DNA of 29,901 bases from an uncultured Bartonella sp. (GCA_946481695.1 CAMLON010000020.1:1-29901); one strand, 5' to 3'; positions 1 through 7,515 are shown, counted from the stretch's first letter. Translations and numbers: made by a program. Notes: generated by a model not told the origin, from the sequence alone.

Positions 1-161
1 GGGGCGAAGCTCAAACAAGCTTTATGCGCGGCAGGCGTGAATTTGGCGGCGTTCGCAATGTTTGCGATAAGAGCTTCCAAAATGGGCAAAAGAGCGAGAA
101 AAACGAGGGGCGAAGCTCAAACAAGCTTTATGCGCGGCAGGCGTGAATTTGGCGGCGTTCG
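1..161. repeat. 55-bp perfect direct repeat, offset 106 bp
   Basis: Bases 1-55 are repeated without a mismatch at 107-161. The first copy begins at the window edge, so the repeat may extend further left. The offset of 106 bp is not a multiple of three, so the duplication shifts the frame of the reverse-strand ORF that crosses it. A second, shorter direct repeat of 22 bp lies at 157-178 and 202-223 inside the same ORF. Confidence 0.9.
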
Positions 162-369
162 GAATATTTGCGATGTTTGCATCGTTTAAGGCACGGGAAA
201 TGTTCGGAATATTTGCGATGTTTACGGGACGCGTAATATTGGCAGCGTTCGCGGCATGAGTGATATTCGCTGTGATTGCCGGTGTCGCACGAGGTGCACT
301 ATTCGGAACAATAGAACCGGATGCGCAATCAATCGGCTTTTGGTTTTCCGGCGATGGCTTTTGTTTCAT
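22..369 (-). CDS. Hypothetical low-complexity protein, 3' end altered by a duplication
   Basis: I do not recognise this 115-residue reading frame. It starts at an ATG at 369, with AAGGT about ten bases upstream as a possible ribosome binding site. Residues about 30-80 are rich in Asn, Ile, Ala and Pro and contain degenerate ANI/NIPN units, encoded partly by a 22-bp DNA repeat. The last third is encoded by the 106-bp duplication, and the second copy is read in a different frame before the stop at 22. The original gene therefore probably continued beyond the window, and the present C-terminus is likely an artefact of the duplication. It lies divergently from the portal gene in a decayed phage region. 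It could also be non-coding repeat sequence that happens to be open. Confidence 0.35.
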   Translation of the reverse strand: MKQKPSPENQKPIDCASGSIVPNSAPRATPAITANITHAANAANITRPVNIANIPNISRALNDANIANIPNAAKFTPAAHKACLSFAPRFSRSFAHFGSSYRKHCERRQIHACRA

Positions 370-538
370 GTGAGCTGACCTTTTTGTTTCTTTATGATGA
401 TTGCCTTGTGCTTTCCCGCCTGCCCGCTTGCGCGGTTTGCTTATGTTTTTTTTTCGGGCTTTTTGGCTTTTTCAGAATTGAACTTTCAAGTTGAGCGGGC
501 GGCGCGCGACCAATTTTAACCATTAATTTTACGGGCTA

Positions 539-2641
539 ATGATGATGCTAGAAAACGAGACTTTAGAACATGGTTCTTCCACGCAGTTTGACAGTGCAAA
601 AAGAGATATTTTGTTCCAGTCATTGTTAAAGCTTTTCCGGCAGGATATGGCGCATGTTGCCGAATGGCGCAAAAATGCCCGCGAAGATTATGCCTTTTAT
701 AATGGTGAACAGTGGGAAGCCCAAGACAAGGCGGCGCTTTTCGAGCAAAAGCGCCCTGTTATGACGTTCAACCGCATTGCGCCGCTCGTCAATGCTGTTA
801 TCGGCTCGGAGCGCAACAACAAACGCGAAGTGCAATTTATTCCGCGTGAAATCGGAGACGCCAGAGCCAATGAAATATTGACGGGTGCGGCGGAATGGTT
901 TCGCGATCAGGCGGAAGCGGAATATGAGGATTCGGAAGCTTTTACAGATACCGTAATATGCGGCATGGGGTGGACAGATACACGCCTTGACTTTGACGAT
1001 GATGAAGCGGGTAAACCTGTTGTTTGCCGCCTTGACCCGTTAAAAATGGTGTGGGATGCCTCGGCGGTGAAAGCCAATCTGGTGGATGCGGAGCGCCTCT
1101 GGTATATCGACGAAAAGCCGCTTGCCGAAGCGCGCCGCATGTTTCCCGATATTGACCCGTCACTGCTTGATGCACGCTGGGCAAAAAATGGTGTTTTTGA
1201 TAATGACACCCCACTTTCCCATGTGAATTCTGACACATTCTATGGTGACGACCAAACGGGTGCTTCGGATGCGGATGAAAACGACTTGGGGCTTTCTTCC
1301 GCCGCGAGCTCTCTGGTGACGCTTGTCGAATGCCGCTGGTTCGAGCGTGAGGCTTTTTACAAGGTTTTTGACCCGCTGACAGGTGAAACACAGGATTATT
1401 CGCTTCGCGACTATGAAGAGAAAAAGAAAATTTCGTCTGAAATACAATCGGTAAGGCTTACAAGAAAGATTGTGAAAAGGGCTTTTCTGGGCGAGGTTTT
1501 GCTTGCCGAACCCGATCAGCCGATGGTGCCGAACGGGCAACTTGGTTGGGAATGCATTACCGGCTATTTCGACAAGATGAAAAAGCATTATTATGGCATT
1601 GTGCGCCCCACAAAAGACCCGCAGCGCTGGGCGAACAAATTTTTCAGCCAGGTGATGTATCTTTTAAACAGCCAATCGAAGGGCGGCATTCTTGCCGAAC
1701 GCGGTGCTTTTGATGATGACAGGCAGGCAGAAGAAAGCTGGGCGCGCGCCGATGCCATTACCTGGACAAAACAGAATGCGCTTGGCGGACAAAATGCCCG
1801 CATTCAACCCAAACCCGTGGCACAATTTCCGGTCGGTTTTTTTCAGCTTTTCAACGAAGCCAAAGAAGCAATTTCGGATGTGACGGGCTTGTCTTCAGAA
1901 TTTATCGGCACGGGAGAAGTAAACCAGCCCGGTGTTCTGGAAAGCCAGCGCCGGCAATCTTCTTTGAATTTGCTTGCCTCGCTTTTTGATGCACTGCGCC
2001 GTTATCGGAAAAGACAGGGGCAAATTATGCTTTACCTCATACAGAACTATCTTTCCGATGGAAGGCTTATCCGCATTGTGGGGGATGACAACAAGAAATA
2101 TGTGCCTTTGACACATGAAGCGGTCGCCAATCGCCAATATGACATTATTGTTGATGATGCACCGACAAGCCCCAATGAAAAAGAACGGACATTTGCGATT
2201 ATTCAACAGATGTTGCCAATGTTGAAAGATTATCTCACACCGGAAATCGGACTGGAAATTCTGCGCTATTCGCCACTTCCCGCCTCGCTTGTTGAAAAAT
2301 GGACGGAGAAAGCAAAAGAAGCGGCTCAACAAAAAGCAGAACAGGAAATGGCCAGAGAACAGATGGCAAGAAAAGAGATCGCCGGCCAAGAAGCGGCACC
2401 GGAAAGAAATGCATTGCCGGAACAGTCTATCGGGCAACAGGCCGAGCAATTGAAGTTGCAAGCCTTGGCAAACGAGCTTGATATGAAAGCAAAAGCCCGT
2501 GAACTCGACCTGAATGCTAAAGCGGCCGATCTTTTTTTAAAAAATCAGAAAGCAAGGCTTGAGACCGAAACGGCCAAAAACCGCGCGCTCATTGAACAAT
2601 TGAAAATTGAACAATCGCAAACGGGGCGCGCCAATTCCTGA
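539..2641 (+). CDS. Phage portal protein, P22 type
   Basis: The 700-residue product resembles the P22-like portal family, whose dodecamer forms the DNA entry channel at one vertex of the phage head. It shows the family's opening pattern: an N-terminal helix with WRKNAREDYAFYNGEQW near residues 42-58, then KRPVMTFNRIAPLVNAVIG around 70-90, and a Gly/Trp-containing core. The middle part has DVTGLSSEFIGTGE and SQRRQSSLNLLASLFDALRRYRKRQG. Residues about 590-700 are Gln/Glu/Lys/Ala rich and look like a long coiled coil, as expected for the portal barrel. Length is normal and the frame is intact. Three ATGs in a row (539, 542, 545) open the gene with no strong ribosome binding site. No terminase gene precedes it here, which fits a truncated prophage. 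Confidence 0.88.
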   Translation: MMMLENETLEHGSSTQFDSAKRDILFQSLLKLFRQDMAHVAEWRKNAREDYAFYNGEQWEAQDKAALFEQKRPVMTFNRIAPLVNAVIGSERNNKREVQFIPREIGDARANEILTGAAEWFRDQAEAEYEDSEAFTDTVICGMGWTDTRLDFDDDEAGKPVVCRLDPLKMVWDASAVKANLVDAERLWYIDEKPLAEARRMFPDIDPSLLDARWAKNGVFDNDTPLSHVNSDTFYGDDQTGASDADENDLGLSSAASSLVTLVECRWFEREAFYKVFDPLTGETQDYSLRDYEEKKKISSEIQSVRLTRKIVKRAFLGEVLLAEPDQPMVPNGQLGWECITGYFDKMKKHYYGIVRPTKDPQRWANKFFSQVMYLLNSQSKGGILAERGAFDDDRQAEESWARADAITWTKQNALGGQNARIQPKPVAQFPVGFFQLFNEAKEAISDVTGLSSEFIGTGEVNQPGVLESQRRQSSLNLLASLFDALRRYRKRQGQIMLYLIQNYLSDGRLIRIVGDDNKKYVPLTHEAVANRQYDIIVDDAPTSPNEKERTFAIIQQMLPMLKDYLTPEIGLEILRYSPLPASLVEKWTEKAKEAAQQKAEQEMAREQMARKEIAGQEAAPERNALPEQSIGQQAEQLKLQALANELDMKAKARELDLNAKAADLFLKNQKARLETETAKNRALIEQLKIEQSQTGRANS

Positions 2642-2668
2642 AACAAGCGACCCAAAAGCTTGGACGGA

Positions 2669-2788
2669 ATGGGTTTTAAATTTGGCAAAGCGGCAATTCA
2701 GATTGTCGCTGCTTTTTACCGCCCGCAATTGCAACTTTTGTTTTTCCTGCCGGAAGAACCGGCTTCGCCTCAAGCATCGGCGTTTTGA
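2669..2788 (+). CDS. Possible 39-residue ORF between portal and scaffold
   Basis: The 194-bp gap between portal and scaffold is not obviously empty. An ATG at 2669, with GGA about four bases upstream, opens a 39-residue frame containing AAIQIVAAFYRPQLQLLFF and ending PEEPASPQASAF. A different frame just upstream (about 2630-2690) also reads like coding sequence (PETSDPKAWTEWVLNLAK). Two explanations are possible: a small phage gene that has lost frame near 2690, or chance. I do not recognise either peptide. Confidence 0.22.
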   Translation: MGFKFGKAAIQIVAAFYRPQLQLLFFLPEEPASPQASAF

Positions 2789-2835
2789 TGCTCTGCTGCC
2801 CGCTTTTTTAAAGGGCATGTTTAAAGGATAAATTT

Positions 2836-3819
2836 ATGGATATTGCACCCGAATTTTCACCGGAAGAACAGGATGTTCTTGGCCACCCGAATACCGACAA
2901 TAACGGATTTGATGATGAGACCGCTTTACCGGAAAATTTTTCCGACAGTAATACTATGATCGAACCTTCCGAAAGTCAGGAAGGGAAACAAGAAAAACCG
3001 GTAGCGGAAGAAGAGGAAAGAACCGCAAAAGCGCGAAACCATATGGTTCCGCATGGTGCACTTCACGCTGAAAGGGAAGAACGCAAAAAAGCGCAAGCCG
3101 AGGCGGCAGAAGCAAAAGCCAAACTTGCCCGCATTGAAGAACGTTTCAAAATTGCACGTGAATTCACAGAAAATCATGCCGAAGGCGAGAGCTTCTCACC
3201 ATTAAAACAGCCACGACCAGAAGCGCCCGACCCGGAAAAAGATTTTGTCGGCTATGTCAAATGGATTGGCACGAAATTGCAAAACGAGGAAGCCGAAAGA
3301 CAAAAGAGAGAAGCCGAAGAGCGACAATTTATTGAAACTGCGAAAGAACAGGAAGTGGTGAAGGATTATTTTGCCACTTCTGTAACCGCACTCAAAGCCG
3401 AACTGCCGGATTTCGACGAGGCGGCCGATTTTCTTTATGAAGCACGGGTGAACCAGTTGATGGCGCTCGCCGATGCTTACCCTGCTTTTAAAAATGTCGA
3501 TGCGATCAATGCGCAGATTGGAAACGAGCTTGCGGCCATTGTCAAAGGTGCTTTGGAAAGCGGCACCAATCCTGCGCAAACAATTTATAATTATGCAAAA
3601 AATATCGGCTTCAAGGCGAAATCTATAGCGGGGGGTGACATTGCCACAATGCGCGCCAAAAAAAACGCTGCACGCACACTCACCGCATCAAACGGGCGCG
3701 CTATTGCCGACCCGTTGAGCCTTGAAGCCATAGATGCCATGAGCGACCGGCAATTTGCCGAGTGGATTTCCAATCCGCGAAATGAAAGAGCCTTCAACAT
3801 TCTGATGAAGGGGGAATAA
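2836..3819 (+). CDS. Phage scaffold-like protein
   Basis: This 327-residue protein lies between the portal and the capsid start, where P22-type phages encode the internal scaffold that guides procapsid assembly. It is highly charged: an acidic N-terminal stretch (residues 1-65), then a long Glu/Lys/Ala coiled coil (about 75-115 and 150-185), then a compact C-terminal region ending in a basic and amphipathic segment (DRQFAEWISNPRNERAFNILMKG). No catalytic motif is visible. AAAGGA lies seven bases before the ATG and supports the start. Function is inferred from position and composition because scaffolds share little sequence. Its stop codon is the first part of a 17-bp tandem repeat. The gene appears intact, although the capsid gene it would serve is broken. 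Confidence 0.7.
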   Translation: MDIAPEFSPEEQDVLGHPNTDNNGFDDETALPENFSDSNTMIEPSESQEGKQEKPVAEEEERTAKARNHMVPHGALHAEREERKKAQAEAAEAKAKLARIEERFKIAREFTENHAEGESFSPLKQPRPEAPDPEKDFVGYVKWIGTKLQNEEAERQKREAEERQFIETAKEQEVVKDYFATSVTALKAELPDFDEAADFLYEARVNQLMALADAYPAFKNVDAINAQIGNELAAIVKGALESGTNPAQTIYNYAKNIGFKAKSIAGGDIATMRAKKNAARTLTASNGRAIADPLSLEAIDAMSDRQFAEWISNPRNERAFNILMKGE

Positions 3820-3863
3820 GGCTTTTAGCAAAATAAGGCTTTTAGCAAAATAAGGCTTTTTGC
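3817..3863 (+). repeat. 17-bp tandem repeat starting in the scaffold stop codon
   Basis: The unit TAAGGCTTTTAGCAAAA occurs at 3817-3833 and 3834-3850 and a third time imperfectly from 3851. Each unit begins with TAA in line with the gene's stop, so the repeat looks like slippage duplication of the gene end. Confidence 0.85.
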
Positions 3864-4119
3864 ACAAGCCTGTTTTTTAAAGCTGATTTGAGAGACTTCT
3901 GTTTCAAAAGCTTGAGCTTTAAAAACCACCGCTTGCAAAAGATGGGGCTTCTAAAACTTTGAAGTAGGTTCGTGTAGGTTCGTTTTAAAACTTTCACCTT
4001 TTTCTTTTGCGGATTTTCGTTTGAAATGGACGTTATCATTTTCACCCACCGGAGGTTTTCCGGTTTCGTTGGTTCGCTCGCGTTAAAGCGACAAAAAGCT
4101 TGAAAATCAATTGAATTTT
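3864..4119. other. Spacer between scaffold and capsid start
   Basis: No convincing gene is visible. The sequence has several short AAGCTT/AAAGCTT-centred inverted repeats (around 3907-3924) and a direct repeat of TAGGTTCGT near 3964-3982. The stretch ends in a strong AGGAGG at 4120-4125 that serves the next gene. Confidence 0.5.
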
Positions 4120-4130
4120 AGGAGGCCATA

Positions 4131-4430
4131 ATGGCTATTACATCCATCGGGGTGAACGACCCTCTGGCTGTTCGTGCCTGGTCGAAGAAACTTGCCGTCG
4201 AAGTATCGAAAGCTACCGAGATTGCGCCTTTGATCGGAACCGACACCAACAGCATTATCCAGCTTAAGGACGAAACCCAGAAAGGTGCGGGTGATACTGT
4301 CCGTTTCGGCTTGACCGGTTTTTCTACCGGTTCGGGACCATTCCAATGGGCGTTGGCAGCCGTCATAGTGATCGGCGTTGCAATCGGCAGTTTCTATTTT
4401 CTCAAACGGTTTAGAGAGGCGGAAGCATGA
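4131..4430 (+). pseudogene. Chimeric ORF: capsid N-terminus joined to a lysis-module membrane tail
   Basis: The 99-residue frame begins with a perfect ribosome binding site (AGGAGG, 4120-4125). Residues 1 to about 62 read as the start of an N4-gp56/P22-type major capsid protein: MAITSIGVNDPLAVRAWSKK, then PLIGTDTNSIIQLKDETQKG and GDTVRFGL. From about residue 63 the sequence no longer fits a capsid. It becomes a Gly/Ser linker and one transmembrane helix (WALAAVIVIGVAIGSFYF) ending in KRFREAEA, like the C-terminal anchor of a phage lysis-module protein. The stop overlaps the next start in ATGA, as expected inside a lysis operon. The simplest reading is a deletion fusing the capsid gene to the last codons of the gene before the spanins. 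ACCGGTT occurs at 4314-4320 and 4326-4332, near the junction. The identity of the tail's parent gene is inference. Confidence 0.72.
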
Positions 4431-4693
4431 CCACACTCGAACGGCTTTCTATGACCATTGCCGTCATCATTTTCATCATTGTTGCCGCCATCTCCGGCGG
4501 TATTTTTATCGGTCAAGAGTTGCAAAAACAAAAGTCGCTTGCAGCCGCCAATGCCGCCTTTGAAAAGTCTCACGAGGTTGAAAATGAAGTTGAAGCTCTT
4601 AACCCTTATCAGCGCTGCCTTGCTATTGGCGGGGTGCCATACGACTGCAGGGTTCTCCTGCGCGGGTTGGACAAAACCACCCAAGGCAAATGA
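4427..4693 (+). CDS. Phage i-spanin (Rz-like inner-membrane protein)
   Basis: This 88-residue protein has a single N-terminal membrane segment (residues about 9-30, SMTIAVIIFIIVAAISGG) and then a short charged periplasmic helix (EKSHEVENEVEAL). That is the layout of an Rz-type inner-membrane spanin, which joins an outer-membrane lipoprotein partner to fuse the membranes at the end of lysis. The ATG overlaps the preceding stop by four bases, so translation is probably coupled. The decisive evidence is the partner gene, a lipoprotein in the +1 frame that begins inside this gene at 4584. The periplasmic part is shorter than in lambda Rz. Sequence identity to any named spanin is not claimed. Confidence 0.68.
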   Translation: MTTLERLSMTIAVIIFIIVAAISGGIFIGQELQKQKSLAAANAAFEKSHEVENEVEALNPYQRCLAIGGVPYDCRVLLRGLDKTTQGK

Positions 4694-4784
4694 CGCCGCG
4701 CACCTAGTCGAAAACGAACCGGCAATCACCAAATGGATCATCTCGACCGACCGGTTTGGAGAGAAACAGAAATGCTGGAAATGA
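4584..4784 (+). CDS. Phage o-spanin (Rz1-like lipoprotein), overlapping the i-spanin out of frame
   Basis: The 66-residue product is read in the +1 frame relative to the i-spanin, starts inside it and runs 91 bp past its end. An ATG at 4584 is preceded by GAGG (4574-4577) at normal spacing. The N-terminus is a clear lipoprotein signal (MKLKLLTLISAALLLAGC), with the lipobox cysteine at residue 18. The mature part contains SCAGWTKPP, a mid-region resembling alphaproteobacterial phage Rz1-like proteins (ITKWIISTDRFG) and a terminal CWK. Longer in-frame starts exist upstream (4458), but they would place the signal peptide internally, so 4584 is preferred. Together with the i-spanin it would form the membrane-spanning lysis complex. 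Confidence 0.78.
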   Translation: MKLKLLTLISAALLLAGCHTTAGFSCAGWTKPPKANDAAHLVENEPAITKWIISTDRFGEKQKCWK

Positions 4785-5214
4785 AAAAACTTTTTATCCT
4801 TATGCCAAGTGGCATTCATTAAAAGTCGATCATTGGGCAGCGCGTTGATGCCAATGTTTTAGGCGAATTTTCTGAACAATCGGAAAGAAACCATCTCACG
4901 GACAACTAAAAGGAATTTTCCGGCCAAGCCCCATCACCTATTTTATAACATATGAAATGCAGTGCTTCGCAATTTACCATAAACAATAGCCGTCATTTTG
5001 ATGAAATCCCGTCAGGTTTCCCTCCCCGACACAAGAACAAATATCTTTGCCCGACCAAAGTTCTGGTTCCTACTCCCCTACCGGCACAGTTATTCTCCCT
5101 CGTGATATAACATTAGCCGGCTAACAACATAGTTCAGATGCATATAAAATAACGGGTTTAATATTTGCTTCAATTTATTCAAATTGCCGCTCGCGCCTTT
5201 TATGGAACAATCAA
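4785..5214. other. Spacer between o-spanin and holin, possible gene remnant
   Basis: An ATG overlapping the o-spanin stop (4781) opens only 13 codons before TAA at 4820. The same frame is then open for another 28 codons to about 4909, so a small gene broken by a stop is possible. The rest to 5214 holds no recognisable gene or RNA. The stretch is more AT-rich than its neighbours and probably marks another deletion scar. Confidence 0.35.
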
Positions 5215-5559
5215 ATGTCAGAAAACAATCCCCCACCCGACTGGCTTGCTTATCTTGTCCGGTTCGGGCTTCTTGCTCTTGCCGGTGCTTGCGGCAGTTT
5301 TTTAAGCCAGCTTAACGGCGCCCCCAAGAAATGGCCACAACGCGTAATGGAATGGGTTGGCGGTGCTTTATGCGCTATTTACGGAGCAGAGCTTGCCGCC
5401 AATACCCTTTCTCATCTGCTTGATAAATTCGACCTGATCGACGGTTCCTATGTTGTGCCGGAAAAATTTCTTGGCCTTGCCGGTTTTTTATGCGGTGCTT
5501 TGGGTGTTGCAATGATCGATAGCGTCATAGGCCTTTTGAGAAGAAAATTCGGTTCATAA
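5215..5559 (+). CDS. LydA-like phage holin
   Basis: The 114-residue protein has three predicted membrane segments (about 14-31, 46-66 and 84-107) separated by short loops. It ends in a basic tail (LLRRKFGS), the layout of holins that make holes in the inner membrane to trigger lysis. The motif WVGGALCAIYGAELAA in the second segment and the overall length fit the LydA-type phage holin family. The ATG at 5215 is the only reasonable start, with a weak GGAAC upstream. It lies 430 bp after the spanin pair, so it belongs to the same lysis module, but spacing suggests sequence has been lost. It could be another small phage membrane protein. Confidence 0.7.
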   Translation: MSENNPPPDWLAYLVRFGLLALAGACGSFLSQLNGAPKKWPQRVMEWVGGALCAIYGAELAANTLSHLLDKFDLIDGSYVVPEKFLGLAGFLCGALGVAMIDSVIGLLRRKFGS

Positions 5560-5826
5560 GCCGGCCTTGTCAATTGTCATTCATTCCCCGGTCAAACCGG
5601 CTTTTTCACATCAGACCAATGCAGGCAAAACATTTCACTAGAAAAGAGCGGCAGAAACTTGAACTTCACCACGACCGCTTGCTACCTTTTTTAAACATTG
5701 CCGCTTGATCGGCAACAGAAAAAGGCAAACAGCAATCAATTCCATCTAAATTACCGCCGCTTTACCCCCTCATGAAATTTTGGATTATCGAATAACCGGT
5801 AACTCTACTATCTCCTATTTTGCCTT

Positions 5827-6114
5827 TTATAACGTGACGAAATCCGCCCTTCCGGAAATATCATTCATCGCTAGTGAAGCCGGTCTTAGAATATATCGCA
5901 TCTTCTCCCCGTCTCTTTGTTTCAGTAACTCACAAGCATAACCATCGCTTTGAACTTCAAGCCGCGGATGCCCAACATTAAAATCCGGCTTCAACCTTAA
6001 ATTGCCAAGCTTGCAGCAAAGGTCTCGTTGGCTTTTAAGTTCGTTTGACCGGTCCTTGAAACAAACCTGAAACAAAATGAAAGGCGAAATCCTAACGCGG
6101 GTTTCAAGCGCCAT
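5827..6114 (-). CDS. Hypothetical small protein
   Basis: I do not recognise this 95-residue frame. It starts at an ATG at 6114 without a clear ribosome binding site, 20 bp after the stop of the preceding reverse-strand gene, so the two may form an operon. The product is basic and mixed in composition, with no membrane segment or signal peptide. It has scattered cysteines (residues about 18, 33, 34 and 61). Support comes mainly from an open frame of balanced composition and its tight spacing to the neighbour. Confidence 0.35.
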   Translation of the reverse strand: MALETRVRISPFILFQVCFKDRSNELKSQRDLCCKLGNLRLKPDFNVGHPRLEVQSDGYACELLKQRDGEKMRYILRPASLAMNDISGRADFVTL

Positions 6115-6134
6115 AAAGATTAAGAAAGGCCAAC

Positions 6135-6347
6135 CTAGTCAATCGGCAATTTTGGTTTCCACCCCCGACCATAGCCGACAGACATAGCGGAAGCGGCAAC
6201 TTCGATTTGGTGGATGAGCATTTTCCGTTCTTCAAGCAAAGCTCTAATGAGGGCTTTTGCATCCCCGTCATAGGCTGCAATGAGGCCATCAATATCGTCT
6301 TCACAACTATCTTTTGAAACAGCTTTGCTCACTTTACGCGACTCCAT
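6135..6347 (-). CDS. Small conserved-type Rhizobiales hypothetical protein
   Basis: The 70-residue product has the pattern DIDGLIAAYDGDAKALIRAL, then LLEERKMLIHQIEVAASAMS and GYGRGWKP. This resembles a family of short Rhizobiales proteins built from a D..LI...GDAR..ALL helix and a second helix ending S.GY.RG. Their function is not known to me. The start ATG at 6347 has GAG about eight bases upstream. The gene lies in the accessory island and probably shares a transcript with the hypothetical gene 20 bp downstream. The family link is from memory of the pattern, not from a search. Confidence 0.5.
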   Translation of the reverse strand: MESRKVSKAVSKDSCEDDIDGLIAAYDGDAKALIRALLEERKMLIHQIEVAASAMSVGYGRGWKPKLPID

Positions 6348-6728
6348 TTTTGTTCTCGTATTGTTCTTATTTTTCTAAAAAGAGTCAATTAAAAAATCGT
6401 TCAGGCTAATGGCCTAAACGAACCCCTTACCCAAATTATATGCGGTTGGCAAACTGCCTTTTCAAGCCGCACTTCCTTTTCTGTTCAATTGCAAAGTCCG
6501 CTTTCCTCGGAGCAAATTGATTTCTGATTATCCAGAATTTTTGCACTTATTTTTCAAGAACTTGCCGGCCTAAAGACCACCGAAATCACGAAATATAATA
6601 CTGGCTCACGCTTGGTTCCGGTTTGCTTAAAACCGCTTTGTTTTCCCGATTTTCCGGATAACTTCGTGTTGAAAAAGAAAAATAATTGAAACGATCGCCC
6701 GTCCCGAAAAACGTGAAGGGATTTCCTA
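6348..6728. other. Spacer without recognisable gene
   Basis: The region 6348-6728 is AT-rich and contains no reading frame I would support. A reverse-strand open frame at 6554-6748 has a biased Phe/Lys composition and no recognisable domain. It overlaps the 3' end of the GNAT pseudogene. Confidence 0.4.
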
Positions 6729-7099
6729 TCAGCAATCTCTTCCATCACAAGCTTCCAAGGATGATTTTAGAATATCGGCGGTAGAAAGAATAAGTTTCAT
6801 GTCCATTCCTTTTATTTGGAAAAATCCGAAATGTTCATAAAACCTCTTGGCTTTTTCATCAGCTGCCTCAACGACAACGGCACGGAAAGCAACAAGCTGA
6901 GAAGAGGAGATGACCAAAAGAAGGGCGTTGCGCAAAAGCGCAGCCCCTTACCTTGGTGAGTTCTATCAACCACGATGTGTGAGAAGAACTGCCACCGGAA
7001 TTTCTTCAAGCGCATGAGCCCCTTTGGTTTTACCAGAGACCAATAAACGTTTTTAATTAACAGATTGCCGTGTTTTGAGCCAGAGGTTTGGAAGCGCAT
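6729..7099 (-). pseudogene. Frameshifted GNAT acetyltransferase of the TacT toxin type
   Basis: The pieces of a GNAT protein are readable in different frames. Near 7080 there is LPNLWLKTRQS followed by a stop, then GAHALEEIPVAVLLTHRG in the same frame. The acetyl-CoA-binding turn VDRTHQGKG follows in another frame near 6950-6975. The C-terminal half then comes in the shifted frame: ALLRNALLLVISSSQLVAFR, then VEAADEKAKRFYEHFGF and ADILKSSL. The order matches TacT-type GNAT toxins, which acetylate aminoacyl-tRNA. One frameshift falls at AAGGGGCTGCG (near 6948). An intact family sequence would read GKGLGAALLR, so loss of one GGGGCTG unit would explain the shift. No ribbon-helix-helix antitoxin partner is visible upstream. 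Confidence 0.72.
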
Positions 7100-7125
7100 C
7101 CGAAAAAAGACGCGCTTCCAGTTTT

Positions 7126-7314
7126 TTAGTGTTTTATGGGAAAATCAACAGGAAGTGACTTCGCCATTTCAACTCCCTTTCCAATTCTTCCCTTTGTCAC
7201 GTCTGATATTCGCCCCTGATTTATTTTAAAATAGGAGGAAATAATATGACATTTTATGCCTTTTGAACGTGCCAATTTAATTACTGACACCATATGATCA
7301 TTTACTAAGTTCAT
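7126..7314 (-). CDS. Small helix-turn-helix-like protein
   Basis: The 62-residue product contains VIKLARSKGIKCHIISSYFK followed by INQGRISDVTKGR and ends SLPVDFPIKH. The order (helix, AR.KG, I..YF.INQGRIS.V..G, then LP.DFP) resembles short Rhizobiales DNA-binding-like proteins with a helix-turn-helix core. Function is unknown. An upstream TTG at 7344 would add ten residues, but the ATG at 7314 has AGGA at ideal spacing and is preferred. It lies beside the GNAT pseudogene and just downstream of two hairpins at 7445-7515. It may regulate island genes; that is inference. Confidence 0.6.
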   Translation of the reverse strand: MNLVNDHMVSVIKLARSKGIKCHIISSYFKINQGRISDVTKGRIGKGVEMAKSLPVDFPIKH

Positions 7315-7444
7315 AGGAATGTCCTGTTGAAAGAACCGTCGCAAAGGAAGAAAATCTACGATTACGCGTTTCTTCTCATTTCACACATTGATATTTTCAA
7401 AAATGAAAGATAAAATGTGTGATGGCCAATAAGAATAACCCGAA

Positions 7445-7515
7445 ATCGTGAATCTCCAATTCGCGATGGTTTATTTTATTTTCAAATCAAGCCTTGGTCG
7501 CCACCAAGGCTTGAT
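7445..7515. other. Two adjacent hairpins
   Basis: The first hairpin has nine-base arms at 7445-7453 and 7459-7467 with one G-U type mismatch. The second is a perfect 13-bp stem (7486-7498 with 7503-7515, ATCAAGCCTTGGT) closed by CGCC. Neither is followed by a T-run, so they are not standard intrinsic terminators. They could be an operator, an RNA element or a recombination scar. Confidence 0.7.

Noticed and set aside
5827..6114. Possible tRNA remnant, because the peptide start MALETRVRISP resembles translations of tRNA T arms
   Set aside because: No T-arm consensus or cloverleaf could be folded from the DNA around 6075-6114.
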